DNA from: Ricinus communis
Lineage: Eukaryota > Streptophyta > Magnoliopsida > Malpighiales > Euphorbiaceae
Length of the DNA: 64,000 nt
Reading direction: 5' to 3'
NCBI RefSeq assembly: GCF_019578655.1
Contig: NC_063257.1
Span: 5,704,001-5,768,000, forward strand
How positions within the stretch are numbered: the first letter of the stretch is position 1; each line of letters starts with the position of its first letter. Shown one piece after another: positions 44,451-57,199 of this stretch. The notes under the pieces are model-generated. The model was given only the letters and a program-made list of their open reading frames with translations. It was not told the DNA's origin and did no database searches. Made by a program: the position numbers and the translations under genes.

Positions 44451-46400
44451 CGAACTATCTCCTTGGGTACTCCTCTGAAAAAAAGGGGTACAAATGTTAT
44501 GATCCTACCACCTATAAATCCTATATTTCCCGAGATGTCACATTCGATGAATCTACCCCTTACTTTTCTCATGACACCATGTCTCCCACAGAATTTTTTC
44601 CTTTTAACTCTTCATTTTTTGACAGCACTCTTCAGGACCTTTTCTCTAGACAAGAGCAACCTCCCGTGCCTACCTCTAGCTCTCACCCTTCAAGGGGAGA
44701 GTCTTCCCCTCCTGCAACAATTTCCTCAGGGGGAGATCATGAGCATGAATCATTTACAGAAGAAATTGCTCTGCGAAGATCTACTAGACCAACCAGACCT
44801 CCTACTCGGTTAAAGGACTATGTGTCCAACTAGGTATCGTACCCTATTCATCGCTTTATTAATTATAACTCTGTATCATCTTCATATAGGACCTATTTAA
44901 ATACTCTCACATCACACACTGAGCCTACCTCTTTCTATGATGCCAACACCGATCCTAATTGGTGTAAGGCTATGAAAGAAGAGCACCAGGCTCTGGAGAA
45001 AAATAAAACATGGGACCTTGTTACTCTGCCACCAAATAAAAAATCGGTCGGCTGTAAATGGGTGTATAAGGTCAAGTACAAGCATGATGGTACCATTGAA
45101 AGGTACAAAGCCAGACTGGTAGCAAAAGGCTTCACCTAAACATATGGTGTGGATTACCAGGAGACCTTTGCTCCGGTAGCTAAAATGAGCACAGTTCGTA
45201 TTCTGTTATCTGTTGCTACTAACTCAGGGTGGAGCCTATCCTAAATGGATGTCAAGAATGCATTTCTTCAAGGATCTCTAGCAGAAGAAGTGTACATGAA
45301 CCTTCCACCAGGTCACAAATCAGCCTTTGATCCTTCCCTAGTATGTAAGTTAAGAAAGGCAATTTACGGATTGAAATAGTCTCCAAGAGCATGGTATGCC
45401 AAGCTTAGTCAGTTTCTCTTAAAAATTAATTTCAGCAAGTGTATATCTGATTCTTCTATGTTCGTTAAGCACACTCACACTTACACAATAATTATTCTAG
45501 TATATGTGGATGATATTATTATAACAGGAAACAATAATGAAGAAATTAAAATAAAATCTAAAGGAGGAATTTGACATTAAGGACCTTGGTCAGCTAACTT
45601 ACTTTCTTGGGATAGAAATAGTCAAATCTCATAAAGGGCTATTCCTATCTTAAAGAAAGTATGTCCTTGATCTCCTAAAAGAAACAGGAAAGATGGGAGC
45701 CAAGCCCATAGATACCCCAATGGAAATAAAAACCCGACTCAATCTAGAGGACGGCGACCCCTTAAGTGACATAGGTCACTACCAGCGCCTGGTAGGAAAA
45801 TTAATCTACCTGACTGTTACCAGACCTGATATTAGCTATGCTGTTAGCATGATTAGCCAATTCATGCATGCTCCTCGTACCCCTCACTTAGATGCAGTTG
45901 ATAGGATCTTAAGATACCGCAAAGGTTCTCCAGGTCAAGGTATTTAAATGAAAAATAATAATAATACTAACACTGTTATAGGTTTTTCCGATGCAGATTG
46001 GGCAGGTAGCTGTGACAGAAAGTCAACCTCTGGGTTCTGCATATTTGTAGGGGGAAATTTAGTTACTTGGAAAAGCAAAAAAATCAAGAATAAAGAAGAT
46101 CCAGTCGGTACGAGCTATGGCATCAGCCAAATTGAGCTTGTTTGGATTAAGCAAGTGCTTACTGACATGGGAATAAAGTGCAAAGATCCGATGGAGATGC
46201 ACTGTGACAACCAAGCAGCAAGGCACATAGCATCAAATCCAGTCTTCCACGAAAGGATTAAACATATTGAAGTTGACTGTCACTTCATAAGGGAAAAAGT
46301 TTAGTCGGGAGAAATTGTAACTCCATTTATCAGAAGCCACGAACAACTGGCAGACATCTTCACAAAGGCCCTCGACAAAGCAAGTCACCAAAGACTTCTG
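44444..46400 (+). pseudogene. Copia element 3 integrase end, reverse transcriptase and RNase H remnant
   Basis: After the frameshift, [14 protein letters not shown] continues the integrase tail. RT follows with [33 protein letters not shown], an intact YVDDIIITG box, LGQLTYFLGIE and YLTVTRPDIS. RNase H shows FSDADWAGS, MHCDNQAARHI and LADIFTKALDK. Stops lie at 44831, 45137, 45242, 45377, 45651, 45945 and 46302. One frameshift lies near 45560, and the segment around 46080-46130 is scrambled relative to element 1, losing the SAEAEYRA motif. Confidence 0.9.
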
Positions 46401-46436
46401 AGCAAGATGGGTACTATGAATCTATTCGAACCCATC

Positions 46437-46447
46437 TTGAGGGGGAG
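46437..46447 (+). other. Polypurine tract of copia element 3
   Basis: TTGAGGGGGAG directly before the 3' LTR start. Same sequence as in element 1. Confidence 0.88.
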
Positions 46448-46744
46448 TGTTGAAGCACCGAGACCACGAAGCATTACTCGGCGAGAAAGTAGGGACCAAT
46501 CTTTGCTGGTCATTGCCTCGTATGTCTAAATCATCACAGGCCTAGGCTAGGGAAAAGGAGCAACACCTCTCCCCTAAGGGAAAGGGCTACTTCTACTCTT
46601 CCCTAGCTTGGGAAGTTAACGTTAGAATATCATCAATAGGACCGTTGCAAACAGAAAATTGTATATAACAGAAAGCTAATCATCCTTGTAATCTCATAAT
46701 TGTATACACTTAACAAAATCATCATTGATCACCAATTTTCCACA
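46448..46744 (+). repeat. 3' LTR of copia element 3
   Basis: TGTTGAAGCACCGAGACC ... TTTTCCACA, followed by the AAACT duplication. Includes a segment (GGCGAGAAAGTAGGGACC...) absent from the 5' LTR. Confidence 0.92.
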
Positions 46745-46749
46745 AAACT
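46745..46749. repeat. Target-site duplication of copia element 3 (right)
   Basis: AAACT, identical to 41768-41772. Confidence 0.85.
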
Positions 46750-48034
46750 CAATAGCAGTATTTAAACAACTTATATTCGACATGACACAAAGATGAAAAG
46801 TTCAATAAATGCTTCATTGAAATTGAACTACTCAAAGGGAATAGAAATTGAGAGTGCTGTTCTTGTCGGCCAACTCAATTACTATTGAAAATTATGTAAA
46901 AGTAATATATTTTAATTTAAATAAAATTATAAAAATTTAATTTATTCACAATTCAGGTAAAATTTGAAATTAGAATACCTTCAATTTGTAGCTTAAAAAG
47001 AATTCAAATAATATATTTGCTTTCCGTCCGAGACATTAGTTCAATATCGGGTACTTGGTTGCCGACTTGCCTTATTATATAATATATCTAAAAGTGCAGG
47101 CAACTGCTCTGATAAAAATGTCAATAATTACATATGGAAAGTTGGCAATACCTTAATGTGACATTTTATATTTACATTTTTCATTTTTGTCGCGTAAAAC
47201 ACCTTTCCCATGGCATTGCTATAGCGGTGTACACGTTTCTTTTTCTATCTTCTGGGAGGAGGAAGCCGGGTTTTCAAGTGGCTTCGTAGACCCACTCCCA
47301 CTCGATTACAACTCACATTACTTTTTCTCTAAAGAAAAAAAGAAAATGAAAAAGCTTTGGGCATATAGTTTTTCGAATCAAGTCGGCTTCAATAATTTAG
47401 AACTGTTATATTATTTTAAAATGTAATTTTCTAATCTAATGACACGGTATCACAATATTAAAAATACTCTGAAATTTCAAAATTTGGTTGAATGTAATGA
47501 ATACTTGTTGACATTACGTATCTGCTTTCGTTAAGAGATAAGCATTCATTCAGGCAATGAATTTATGCATACAAATGGGTTCGGTTAGGAGGTGTAAACA
47601 GATCTTAACAAGTTAGGATTCAATCTTATTCAGCATCTAATATAAAATGGGTCACCTCCTAGTATTTTACTATCTATAACTTTATATTTTAAATTATCAT
47701 AGATTACTAAATTAAAGAATAAAAAATCTTCTATTCCGTTCAATATATAAATTATAATAAATAAATAAGTAATAGTTTATATTTTGATATATTATTATTA
47801 TTTCTATAAATTCAATATTATATTCTACATTTAGTTTCCATAAAATCTATCTAATAAAGCAATATAATTTGGAGTCGTAATGGACTCGTGGTTCCTCTCA
47901 TGGAATGCGGTGCGATGACATATGCAAATGCAACTGCCCAACGCCACTATTGCCGCCGCAGGACTCATTTGACCCATTTTTTCCCCAATTTATTTGTCTT
48001 ATTCTCATTTCTTATGACCTTCTTGTCTTCTCTC
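46750..48034. other. Intergenic, upstream region of the first UGT gene
   Basis: AT-rich, no gene. A block ACGTATCTGCTTTCGTTAAGAGAT at 47515-47538 has a close match at 55803-55825, upstream of the second UGT, so part of the distal promoter was duplicated with the gene. Confidence 0.5.
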
Positions 48035-48042
48035 TATATAAA
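48035..48042 (+). promoter_or_regulatory. TATA box of UGT gene 1
   Basis: TATATAAA in CTCTCTATATAAAGGCC, about 120 bp upstream of the ATG. Confidence 0.8.
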
Positions 48043-48161
48043 GGCCTCCCCTTCTCATCTTGCCAAGAGCATCTCGCTATTTCCATATACAGATACCTTG
48101 CCAGAAACAGAAGAAGAAAGCTCCGACAGTTTTGGAAGTTGTCTGATAGAAAGAAATCAAA

Positions 48162-49791
48162 ATGAGCTATCTATCCTTTCTTGAAAAGCCTCATGCTGTA
48201 TGCATTCCTTATCCAGCTCAAGGCCATATCAACCCAATGCTAAAATTAGCCAAACTTCTTCACCACAAAGGTTGCCATATCACCTTTGTTAACACTGAAT
48301 ACAACTATAGACGCCTTCTCAAATCTAGAGGTCCCGACTCACTCAACGGCCTCTCTTCTTTCCGTTTCGAAACTATTCCTGACGGTCTTCCTCCTACCGA
48401 TACTGATGCTACCCAAGACATACCCTCCCTTTGCGTTTCCACCAAGAGTACCTGCTTGCCTCACTTCAAGAACATCCTTTCAAAGCTTAATAATACTTCT
48501 TCCAACGTTCCTCCCGTTTCTTGCATCATATCTGACGGTGTCATGAGCTTCACTCTAGATGCTGCTCAAGAATTGGGTATTCCTGAAGTCCTGTTCTGGA
48601 CTACCAGTGCTTGTGGTTTTCTTGCTTATGTTCATTATCACCAGTTCATTAAAAGGGGGTTTACACCACTCAAAGGTTAGATAACTTTCTCTGTTTTTCA
48701 AAATATTTTTCTTTTACGTTTATGGTTAATAAGCTCTAGTTGGCGTTAGAACTAACAACCTTTTACTTTGAACACGTCTTCAGCACTAATAAGCTAGTAC
48801 AAAAAGCATCTGGATGACATTTTTTTCTTTTCTTTTGGATTTTGCAGATGAGAGTTTCTTAACAAATGGTTATCTAGATACAGTTATAGACTGGATTCCA
48901 GGCATGAAAGATATCCGTTTGAAGGATATTCCAAGCTTCATTAGAACAACAGATCCTGAAGACAAAATGCTTAATTTTGTAGTTTCAGAAACTGAAAGAG
49001 CTCAGAAGGCTTCTGCTATTATCTTGAATACATTTGATGCCTTAGAGCATGATGTTTTAGCTGCATTTCCTTCCCTGTTACCACCTGTATACTCCGTTGG
49101 CTCTCTCCAACTTCTGCTTAATAACGTTAAAGATAATGACTTGAAGTTGATTGGATCAAACCTATGGAAAGAAGAATCAGGTTGTCTTGAATGGCTCGAC
49201 TCAAAAGAACCTAACTCGGTGGTTTATGTTAATTTTGGAAGCATTACTGTCATGACAAGTGATCAACTGGTAGAGTTTGCCTGGGGACTAGCTAACAGCA
49301 ACAAAACATTTTTATGGGTTATTAGGCCTGATCTTGTAGACGGCGACACGGCGGTTCTTCCACCGGAGTTCGTTACAGTGACAAAAGGAAGAGGTCTTTT
49401 AGCAAGCTGGTGTGCACAAGAACAAGTGTTGAGCCACCCATCAATTGGAGGATTCTTAACACACAGTGGATGGAATTCTACACTTGAAAGTATTTGTGGA
49501 GGTGTGCCTATGATTTGTTGGCCTTTCTTTGCAGAGCAACAAACCAATTGCAAATACACTTGCAATGAATGGGGAATAGGCATGGAGATAAATAGTGATG
49601 TGAAGAGAAATGAAGTTGAGAGTCTGGTTATAGAGTTAATGGATGGAGATAAAGGGAAAGCAATGAAGAAGAAAGCAATGGAATGGAAAAAGATGGCAGA
49701 AGAAGCTGTTAGTACTAAAGGGTCTTCTTATCAGAATTTTGACAAGATGATCAATCAAGTTCTCCTGTCCTCTAAAGATCAGACTAACTAA
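48162..49791 (+). CDS. UGT85A: UGT85A-type UDP-glucosyltransferase, gene 1 (two exons)
   Basis: A plant family-1 glycosyltransferase that moves glucose from UDP-glucose to small acceptors (terpenoids, cyanohydrins, cytokinins and others in the UGT85 group), in the cytosol. Exon 1 is 48162-48675; the GT...AG intron is 48676-48847 (172 bp); exon 2 is 48848-49791. The protein has 485 residues. The catalytic His is H22 in PAQGHINPM and its partner Asp is D125 in IISDG. The 44-residue PSPG box is 359-402, with Trp at positions 1 and 22 and a final Gln, the pattern for UDP-glucose use. Its third residue is Ala (WCAQ) where the family normally has Pro. The phase-1 intron after PLK is the usual UGT85 position. 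It is the left member of a direct tandem pair with the gene at 57200. The acceptor cannot be read from sequence. Confidence 0.93.
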
Positions 49792-50035
49792 TCGATTTTA
49801 AGTTTCTCCTTCTCTGCATTTGATTGTAACCTGATACTGTCCAGCACTTCCCTTCGTTTGGTTTTTATTGTTTACTTCTGTTAATAAGAAATATTACTTC
49901 TGGATTTGTTATTATAATGTTTTTTAATTATTGAGTTTTTATATCATTTTTCTCTTTTAATAGGCACCAATGACTTATTATCTTATTTTAGTTAGATTCT
50001 AGCAAGTGGTTTCTTGAGGGATCTAATTCAGGTTT

Positions 50036-50250
50036 TCTTTCTTTCTTTTTTAAACCAACGAAACCAATAAAATTAATCATCAGCAGCAAAATCCAAGGCA
50101 AGATGAGCTTCCGAAAACGAAGGGACAACTTGCCAAGTACAAGGAGTAGCATAAGATGGGCCACTTTAGCAATAGCATCAGCAATAGCATTAGCTTGCCT
50201 GTAAACGAAAAGGACAGAATAAAATTGGTACAGAAGTGAAACATATGGCA
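50036..50250 (-). pseudogene. LINE RNase H-type domain fragment
   Basis: The minus strand reads FVYRQANAIADAIAKVAH, a phrase typical of the RNase H-like C-terminus of plant LINE ORF2 or related reverse-transcriptase-like proteins. A one-base shift at the ATCTTATG step leads into TPCTWQVVPSFSEAHLALDF and a stop. An A/G-rich tail (AAAAAAGAAAGAAAG) follows, as expected for a truncated LINE 3' end. It lies about 245 bp past the UGT gene 1 stop. Confidence 0.6.
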
Positions 50251-53200
50251 ACTTATTATTACCAATACAACCATACTCTATATTATATATTAATTAATAA
50301 ACTGCCAATAAATTAGATATTACTTTAATCTAATTAACACCCATATACACATATATATTTAAACTAATCTCAAATTGTTTAAGTTTCTCTAATTTATTTT
50401 GAATAACATATAATCTTAAACACACCTCCACTCAATTCAACTAAGTTTTGATTTCAACAGTACACTCACTCACTGTCATACATCATATTATCACAGTGCC
50501 ATAAAACTTTCTTTTAATTTAAACATAATGCATATTTAGATATCTAAATTTTAATTATTGAGCCATTTTAACCGTTTAACTTTTAATTTAATTTAATAAA
50601 TATATATTCTATTGTTATAATTTTTTAAATATATTTAATTTTTTTATTTATCTTAACAGACACCTGAATTTTATTTTTTAATGATATTAAAATATTTAAT
50701 AACTAATACACATGGATATATTGGATAAAGTCACATGTCAAAAAAATATTTAAAATAATATAAAGAATATGAGCTGATACATGTATCAGATTGTTTTGAA
50801 AGTTAAAATGTTGAACCAAATAACTAAAGTTTAAGTATTCAGATATATATTTATCGTTTGATTAATATAAAATTTTTAGTCAGATAAATATTTAAGTGGC
50901 AATTTCTTTATTTATAGGAGGTCTAACAGTCTGTGATTTATACGGTAAAAAAAACAGCTATTTCTTAACATTTGCAATAAAGACAGAAACTCATTTTGTA
51001 CGGAATAGATGACTTAATTCCAAGACTTGTCACTTTTGATAGCAGAAAGCAGAAGTTAACATTTCGAAATCAAATAAATTATTTACCCGCTTTCTTCATT
51101 TACTATTAAATATATGTTATTTGAGTTGATGCAATAGAAAATTGAAGAACTCTAACCATTTCAACCAAAAAAGAAAATATAACTATGAATAAAAAAAATC
51201 ATTATTCTGACAAATAAAATTGGTAAATGCAGATATTAAATATTCAGTTCACAGACTGTGGAGTGGGCTTTCTTCAGCCTTCCATTTTCCTGTTCACCTT
51301 ATCACTAATTAAAATTGAAACACGGGATCCTATGTCCCTATTTTTTAATAATCTTTCCTTCTTTTTTTCCTTTTTTAAATAAAATTAGAAGAAATTTTCA
51401 TGGGCAAGATTTTATTGTGTAGTCAGCTCACTTTGCATTTTCTCATCTATACAAGCAATGAAAAATTCAAATTCAAATTTTTTTCCTAAAATACTATCCG
51501 ACCACTAGAAGCGGTGGTCAACAGCTCCTGACGGTCGAATAATATTTAAAAAAAAAATTAAAATTTGATGCTTTCTATGATACAATTGATAATACTGATT
51601 AAAATTATTAAAATATTAAAAATTAGATTTTTTTAAGTAATTAGGCTTTTAAAATTATATGATACACTTATACAAATATTAATGATTGATAATAAAAAGA
51701 ATCAAATTTAAGATTTTGTTAATATTACTGCTAATGAAACTAACACTTTCTAACTGGTTATATATAGTGTAGTTGATACTTTATGGTAGCAACCGTCCAT
51801 GCAATGTAAGGAATAAAACGTTTATAGAATAAGGTTTTATTTGGTCTTCGAATTTTGCAGTCAGGTTCAATTTGACTTTTTTTAATTTTTACAACTAATT
51901 TAACTCTTGAACTTTTCGAATAGGTATAATTTAGCTCCTTTTTTAAGTGAGTTTGTTGCATGCGCTGTGACAAGAGTATGAAAAAACAGTCAATTTGAGC
52001 CTGACTGTAAAGTTCGAGGGCCAAATTAAATTTTATTTTTTTCTTTTTAAGTTAAAAATGAAAAAAATAAATATAAATTTCTTTAAATTACCACAAATCA
52101 ATATCATTACCACCACCATTAATTTTTATCACTCACCAATATTTTTTAAATAAAACATTATCAATAGAAATATAAAAGTATATATTAGATTTTACAATTC
52201 AACACTATCACTGTCATCATTTTATCATATTTCACGTGATTTTTACCAACTAATTCAAAATATATAAAAAAAGTTAATATATAAAATATAATTATATAAT
52301 TAAATTAAATATAATTTAAATTATTTTTTAGAATCAAATTGAGCCGCACAAAAATTTGAATGGCTAAATTAAGCTTGGATTAGAAGTTGAATGATCGAAT
52401 GAACTCTGCAGCGAGTGAATTTCAAAAGCTACATAAATTTATGAGTTAAATTAGCCATAAAAATTTTATAAAAAAATCAAATTGGATTTGACTCTAAGAT
52501 TCCAACGACAAATTGATTAATATCTTCTTACAAGTTGCTAATATTACAGGTGAAGTGACAATGACATTTAATAGAATGTTTTTTCTTGTTGTTTTATCAA
52601 GATATCAAAAGATTTAAACGAGATTGCCCTGCGATCTTTCTCTTTCTAACATTTAAGTTATGTATTTCCTATATCAACTAGTTAATAATTATCTTTTTCA
52701 TAAACTGTCTTTTCTAAATTAAAAGATTTTAATTGTTTGTCATTTTTATATATTTAATATTTTTTATATTAAAATAAATATAATAAATTTTATAATATAT
52801 ATAGAAAGATAGATTAATATAATTTAATTAGTTTTTTTTATAATTAATCGTATTAAATATTTTCTAATTCAAATGAATTATAAAAAACAACAATTACTAT
52901 AAAATAGAAGAAATATAAATAAATTAAAGAGGGATATTTAAAATTTTTCTAATTACATTAGATAATGTGACCGGATTAAATACCATTTGCCATCTTTATC
53001 CTATGCTATTGTGTAACGGTTAACATCTACAATTAATATCAGTTGCCTAGATATTTTGAGACCGGCAATTATTTACATATATCTGGCCAAATGATCAAAC
53101 CGGCTTGGAACTGCCTGTTCACAGTTCATAAAGAGATCAGAGCTTGAACCAACCTGCATATAAAAATTTCAATTCATAATTAAGGATTAAACAGTTCAGA

Positions 53201-53629
53201 ATTGGTTTGCTCTTAAAGTTTATTATGTTTCTGATTACAGTTCTTTCGAATCAATCTGAATTGAAATAATGAAAAGAATTAAAATATTAACGAAAAATTC
53301 ATAATAACTATGATTTTTATTAAAAAAATTTAATTCATCATATACACTTTAGTTTATTTGTTTTATATTTTTATAACATTTATATTATACATTTCATAAG
53401 AATTAAGAATGATAATTTAATTTAGTTATCTTTTAAGTGCCAACTAAATTTGAATTTAATTAAATCTTTAAATAATATTAAGATATATATATATATATAT
53501 ATAATTTTTTAAAATAAATTATGAGTGGATCAAATTTAAATATAAATTCAAAAATTAAATTTTCTACATCAATATTTTTATTTGAATTCTTAAAAGTTGA
53601 ATCAACTTGAGTCTATGATTCTGATTCAT

Positions 53630-54790
53630 ACCTGATGTGGTTTTTTAGTACTCGCAAGTGCACGAATTGTTCTTATAGTAAGGGTAAGTTCACCACGAAG
53701 TCGATCTCTCAAGGAACTATGAGGCTACTTATTATAAAGACTAATTATCAACACAAGACAATAAAAGTAAATCTAAACACTCTAAATCAGTATGTTTGAG
53801 AGGATAATAAGTAAAGTAACTAAACAATAAATATGCAATGCAAATACAAATGCTTATGATATAAAACTATATGCTAAAAACAGTATTTAGTCTAGCCATT
53901 TACTTAGTAATCTCCTTGTTTTATTTTAAGCCTATATCTAATAAATGAGATGATGATGTGCCTCTTTCCCTAAGTCACTCAAGCTAATAATGTGACTTAG
54001 GTTTCTTATTTCAACATAGATTAAAGTAAAAATGATGTTTTTAATACGTTTAACCTAAAGATTTTCATAACTTATTTACTACTAAATTGATATGATAGTT
54101 AACTAATAATAATAGATGAAACTAATAAATATATGAAGATAAAGAAATCATTCATTAAATAAATAAATAACAAGACTAAATTAAATACTTATAATATTTA
54201 ATCTAATGATCAATGTATTAAATAGAAAGACATAAAAAGTAAAAACTCTCTCTAGTTCAAGAATTTCTTCAAGTAGGAAAAATATTGGTTCTCACTCTTC
54301 ACTTTTTGAAAAGCTCTTTAGATCCTAAAAAGAGTAATGAAAACTAAAACTATATGTTTATGGAAAAACTGTAGAGAATTATAAAGAAAATAATGGTGGC
54401 AAGTGTAGAGAGCAGGTAGGAGAAAACTCTCACCCTCTTTCAATTAGGTTTTGCAGAAATATATATAGAGGATAGTCCTCCTCTATATAAATCTCCATAG
54501 TAATTAAGTATGCTTATAGAAGTATATCTAATAGATAAGACTTTAAGTATTTTTATCTCCACCAAATACCATCTCATAAATAATTCTTAATATAAATCAT
54601 AATAATTATACAAAATAATTAAAATATCCCTTGGGCTTTATAATTTGCAATTCATGTATCTTAATCTTGGGCCTTGACACGAACATGTCCCATTAAGTTT
54701 CTTTTAGCTTAATCTTTTTCTCTTTTTACTAATATTTCTGAAAATAGACAATTAAGTTTAAGTGAGGTAAAAACATATATTTTCACCATT
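53630..54790. repeat. Probable solo LTR or similar dispersed repeat
   Basis: Composition changes from its surroundings. The left part (GTACTCGCAAGTGCACGAATTG, AGTAAGGGTAAGTTCACCACGAAGTCGATCTC) is a phrase I recognise from dispersed plant LTR-type repeats. The right part includes CTTGGGCCTTGACACG. No open frame of note. Exact ends and target-site duplications were not found. Confidence 0.4.
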
Positions 54791-55102
54791 TTATATATAA
54801 AAATATAACATTAAAGTTTTAAAATATTCTTAAATATCTATACATAATTTGGACCGATCAATACCCGATTAAAGTTTAATATGATGTTGAATTTTAATTG
54901 ACTTTTATCTTTTATAGTCTTAGACCAGTTCATAAATTAAATTGTTAACTAAAAATCAATTTTAAATTTTTTGAGTTTGATTCCGATCCGGTTTATAGTT
55001 TAAACTAGTCTATTGACGAATTTATATACACATGAATTTTGATCGATGGTTTTTTATCTTTTAGAATTTTTATGACATGAATTCCATCACATGTAAACAT
55101 TA

Positions 55103-55103
<1 letters not shown>

Positions 55104-55135
<32 letters not shown>
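55104..55135. repeat. (AT)n microsatellite followed by a T run
   Basis: About 32 bp of AT repeat, then about 15 T residues. Confidence 0.9.
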
Positions 55136-55150
<15 letters not shown>

Positions 55151-57077
55151 CTTTTTTCTGAACAGAGATTGAAATCATTATTATGCTTAATTTGTATACA
55201 AGCAAATCTTCAAACAAGAGAGATATAAATATGCAATTATCACAAGATAACAAATAAATAAGCATGCACAAAGGAAAACTGTAAACTCAAGGCTGATAGT
55301 TACTGGAACATCTTAAATTTGTATCTTTCAGGTTCTGATTTTGTAGGATCTTCATAGATGGATGAATGATAATTATAATCTTTAGCGGTCAAACAACAAC
55401 TCAACTGATTCTTTATTCTTCAAATTTCAACCCAATAGAAAAGGGTGAAGCATGATATTCTTGATTGGACCTACAAGATTCAAACCAACCCAATAACAAT
55501 AATTAAAAATAAAAAATTAAAATTAATCTGATATTATGTTTGGTTGAAATATATCCAAAAAAAAAAATTATTTTATTAAATACATGAAAAAAATAAAATA
55601 AAAATAACAAAGATATTAGTATGTCTCAAGTGACGGTTAAAATGTACATAATGGAAAATTAGGGATACTTAATGACTTCTTTTCTTAAAAAGAAAAGGAA
55701 AAAGGAAATTTGGGACCAAATAATACTGTAGAAATATTTAAAATTAATGAGCATGTGAAAACTTACTGACATTACATACAAGGCACAGAATCTCTTTAGA
55801 TGACGTATCTGCTTTCATAAGAGATGGTGCATATTAGTGGGTTTGGCATGGAGCTATACATACGCCCTTGCTCAGTTAAATCAGTCTCTTTTGGAAGAAT
55901 AATGATAAATGTGACCACTTGTGACGTAATCTATATCTTTATGTATAAAACTAAGGTCTAAAAGTATTTAGATTGATTTTTAATATGTATTTAATATAAA
56001 AATTAGTCATCTATATTTACACATTGTACGAATATTATAGATAATTATTTAAATAAATTAATATAAAAAAGTTTCTCCTCCTTTAAAACTTAATTATATT
56101 TTAGGATTTTACTAATACAATAGATATAAGATTTATGTTCAAAATACTTATTAATTGATATATAATTGTATATTTATAGAAAGCCCAGATACTAAGAATA
56201 TAATTAATATATTTTATAATTAAAAAAATACAATTAAAATAATTTTTGAAATTATATTTATTAATAAATTAAAAATAATTTATTAATTAATAAATTAATT
56301 ATAAAATAAATATAAAAACTACATATCATCAATATGATTATATGTTAGAATTATACATATTGTAAATATTTCGTCTCTCAATATATAATATAATGTGCTG
56401 TAATTATTGAGAAGATATTATTAAAAATATTTAAAATCTTACCATGTGTTAAAATTGTTGATATGACATTATTACTAATATAATTAATAATTTATCTTTT
56501 AAATTAAATAATAATTCTATATTTTAAAAAGTAGCTATTTTATTTTATTCTAATATTAATTATGAATTATTATAATATTAAAAGAACTTATTAAACAATC
56601 TTACTAGTATTCTAAGCTCGTTTACAGTAATAACTAGAAAATATATTTATCTTGAAGAATAAAAAATAACATTTCAATTTTTATAAATATAATTTTTTTA
56701 AATAAAAACATTATTTTAATTTTAAATTATTATATATTGAAATAATAATAAAAACGCACAATAACAATAATGACTAATAATTATTCGGTGACTAATTAGA
56801 TAATCATTTTCTACAAGTTATATAATTATTTTTACCAACTTTTGTTTTAGTTTATAAATATTAATTAATTATAATATTATTTATATAATAACTCATTACA
56901 CAACTATTCTGTCTCCTGAAACACGGTGGCTGTGCAAATGATAAATGAACTACCCAAAGACACCAATATATTTGTCATTTTCTTCCTTTTGGTTTGTCCT
57001 TTTAACTGCTATACATAAGAAGAAACAAGATGACCAGTGCCAAGTTGAAAAATCTATGTTGACCTTCATTCTTTCTC

Positions 57078-57085
57078 TGTGTAAA
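57078..57085 (+). promoter_or_regulatory. Degenerate TATA position of UGT gene 2
   Basis: TGTGTAAA in CTCTGTGTAAATGCC aligns with TATATAAA at 48035-48042 of gene 1; the flanks (TTCT.TCTCT ... GCCTCC, CTTGCCAAGAGCATCTC) are clearly homologous. Two A-to-G changes destroy the TATA core. Confidence 0.6.
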
Positions 57086-57199
57086 TGCCTCCTCTTTCCT
57101 CTTGCCAAGAGCATCTCATTGTTTAAATAGAATCCCACTACACAGAGAAGGAGAATAGAATCTCTCATAGTTTTGGAAGTAGTGTAATAGAAAGAAATA

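Larger units (their letters stand above)
41773..46744 (+). mobile_element. Ty1/copia LTR retrotransposon, element 3 (full length, riddled with stops)
   Basis: A 4.97 kb element bounded by AAACT target-site duplications. It has a 5' LTR (264 bp), an adjacent tRNA-Met PBS, gag, protease, integrase, RT, RNase H, a PPT and a 3' LTR (297 bp). All structural parts are present, but the coding region has at least 13 nonsense codons and two or more frameshifts. The coding sequence is close to element 1 (same gag and RNase H phrases), although the LTRs look unrelated along most of their length. It lies between the EXORDIUM-like gene at 38967 and the UGT cluster. Confidence 0.95.
50260..57070. other. 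6.8 kb AT-rich spacer between UGT genes 1 and 2
   Basis: No coding region I can support. It contains a probable repeat at about 53630-54790, TA microsatellites at about 53486-53502 and 55104-55135, and a duplicated promoter block at 55803-55825. Most of it has very low complexity. Confidence 0.45.

Noticed and set aside
49263..49583. Minus-strand frames inside UGT exons (also 58313-58633, and plus-strand 60822-61265 in gene 3)
   Set aside because: Antisense shadows repeated in each paralogue.
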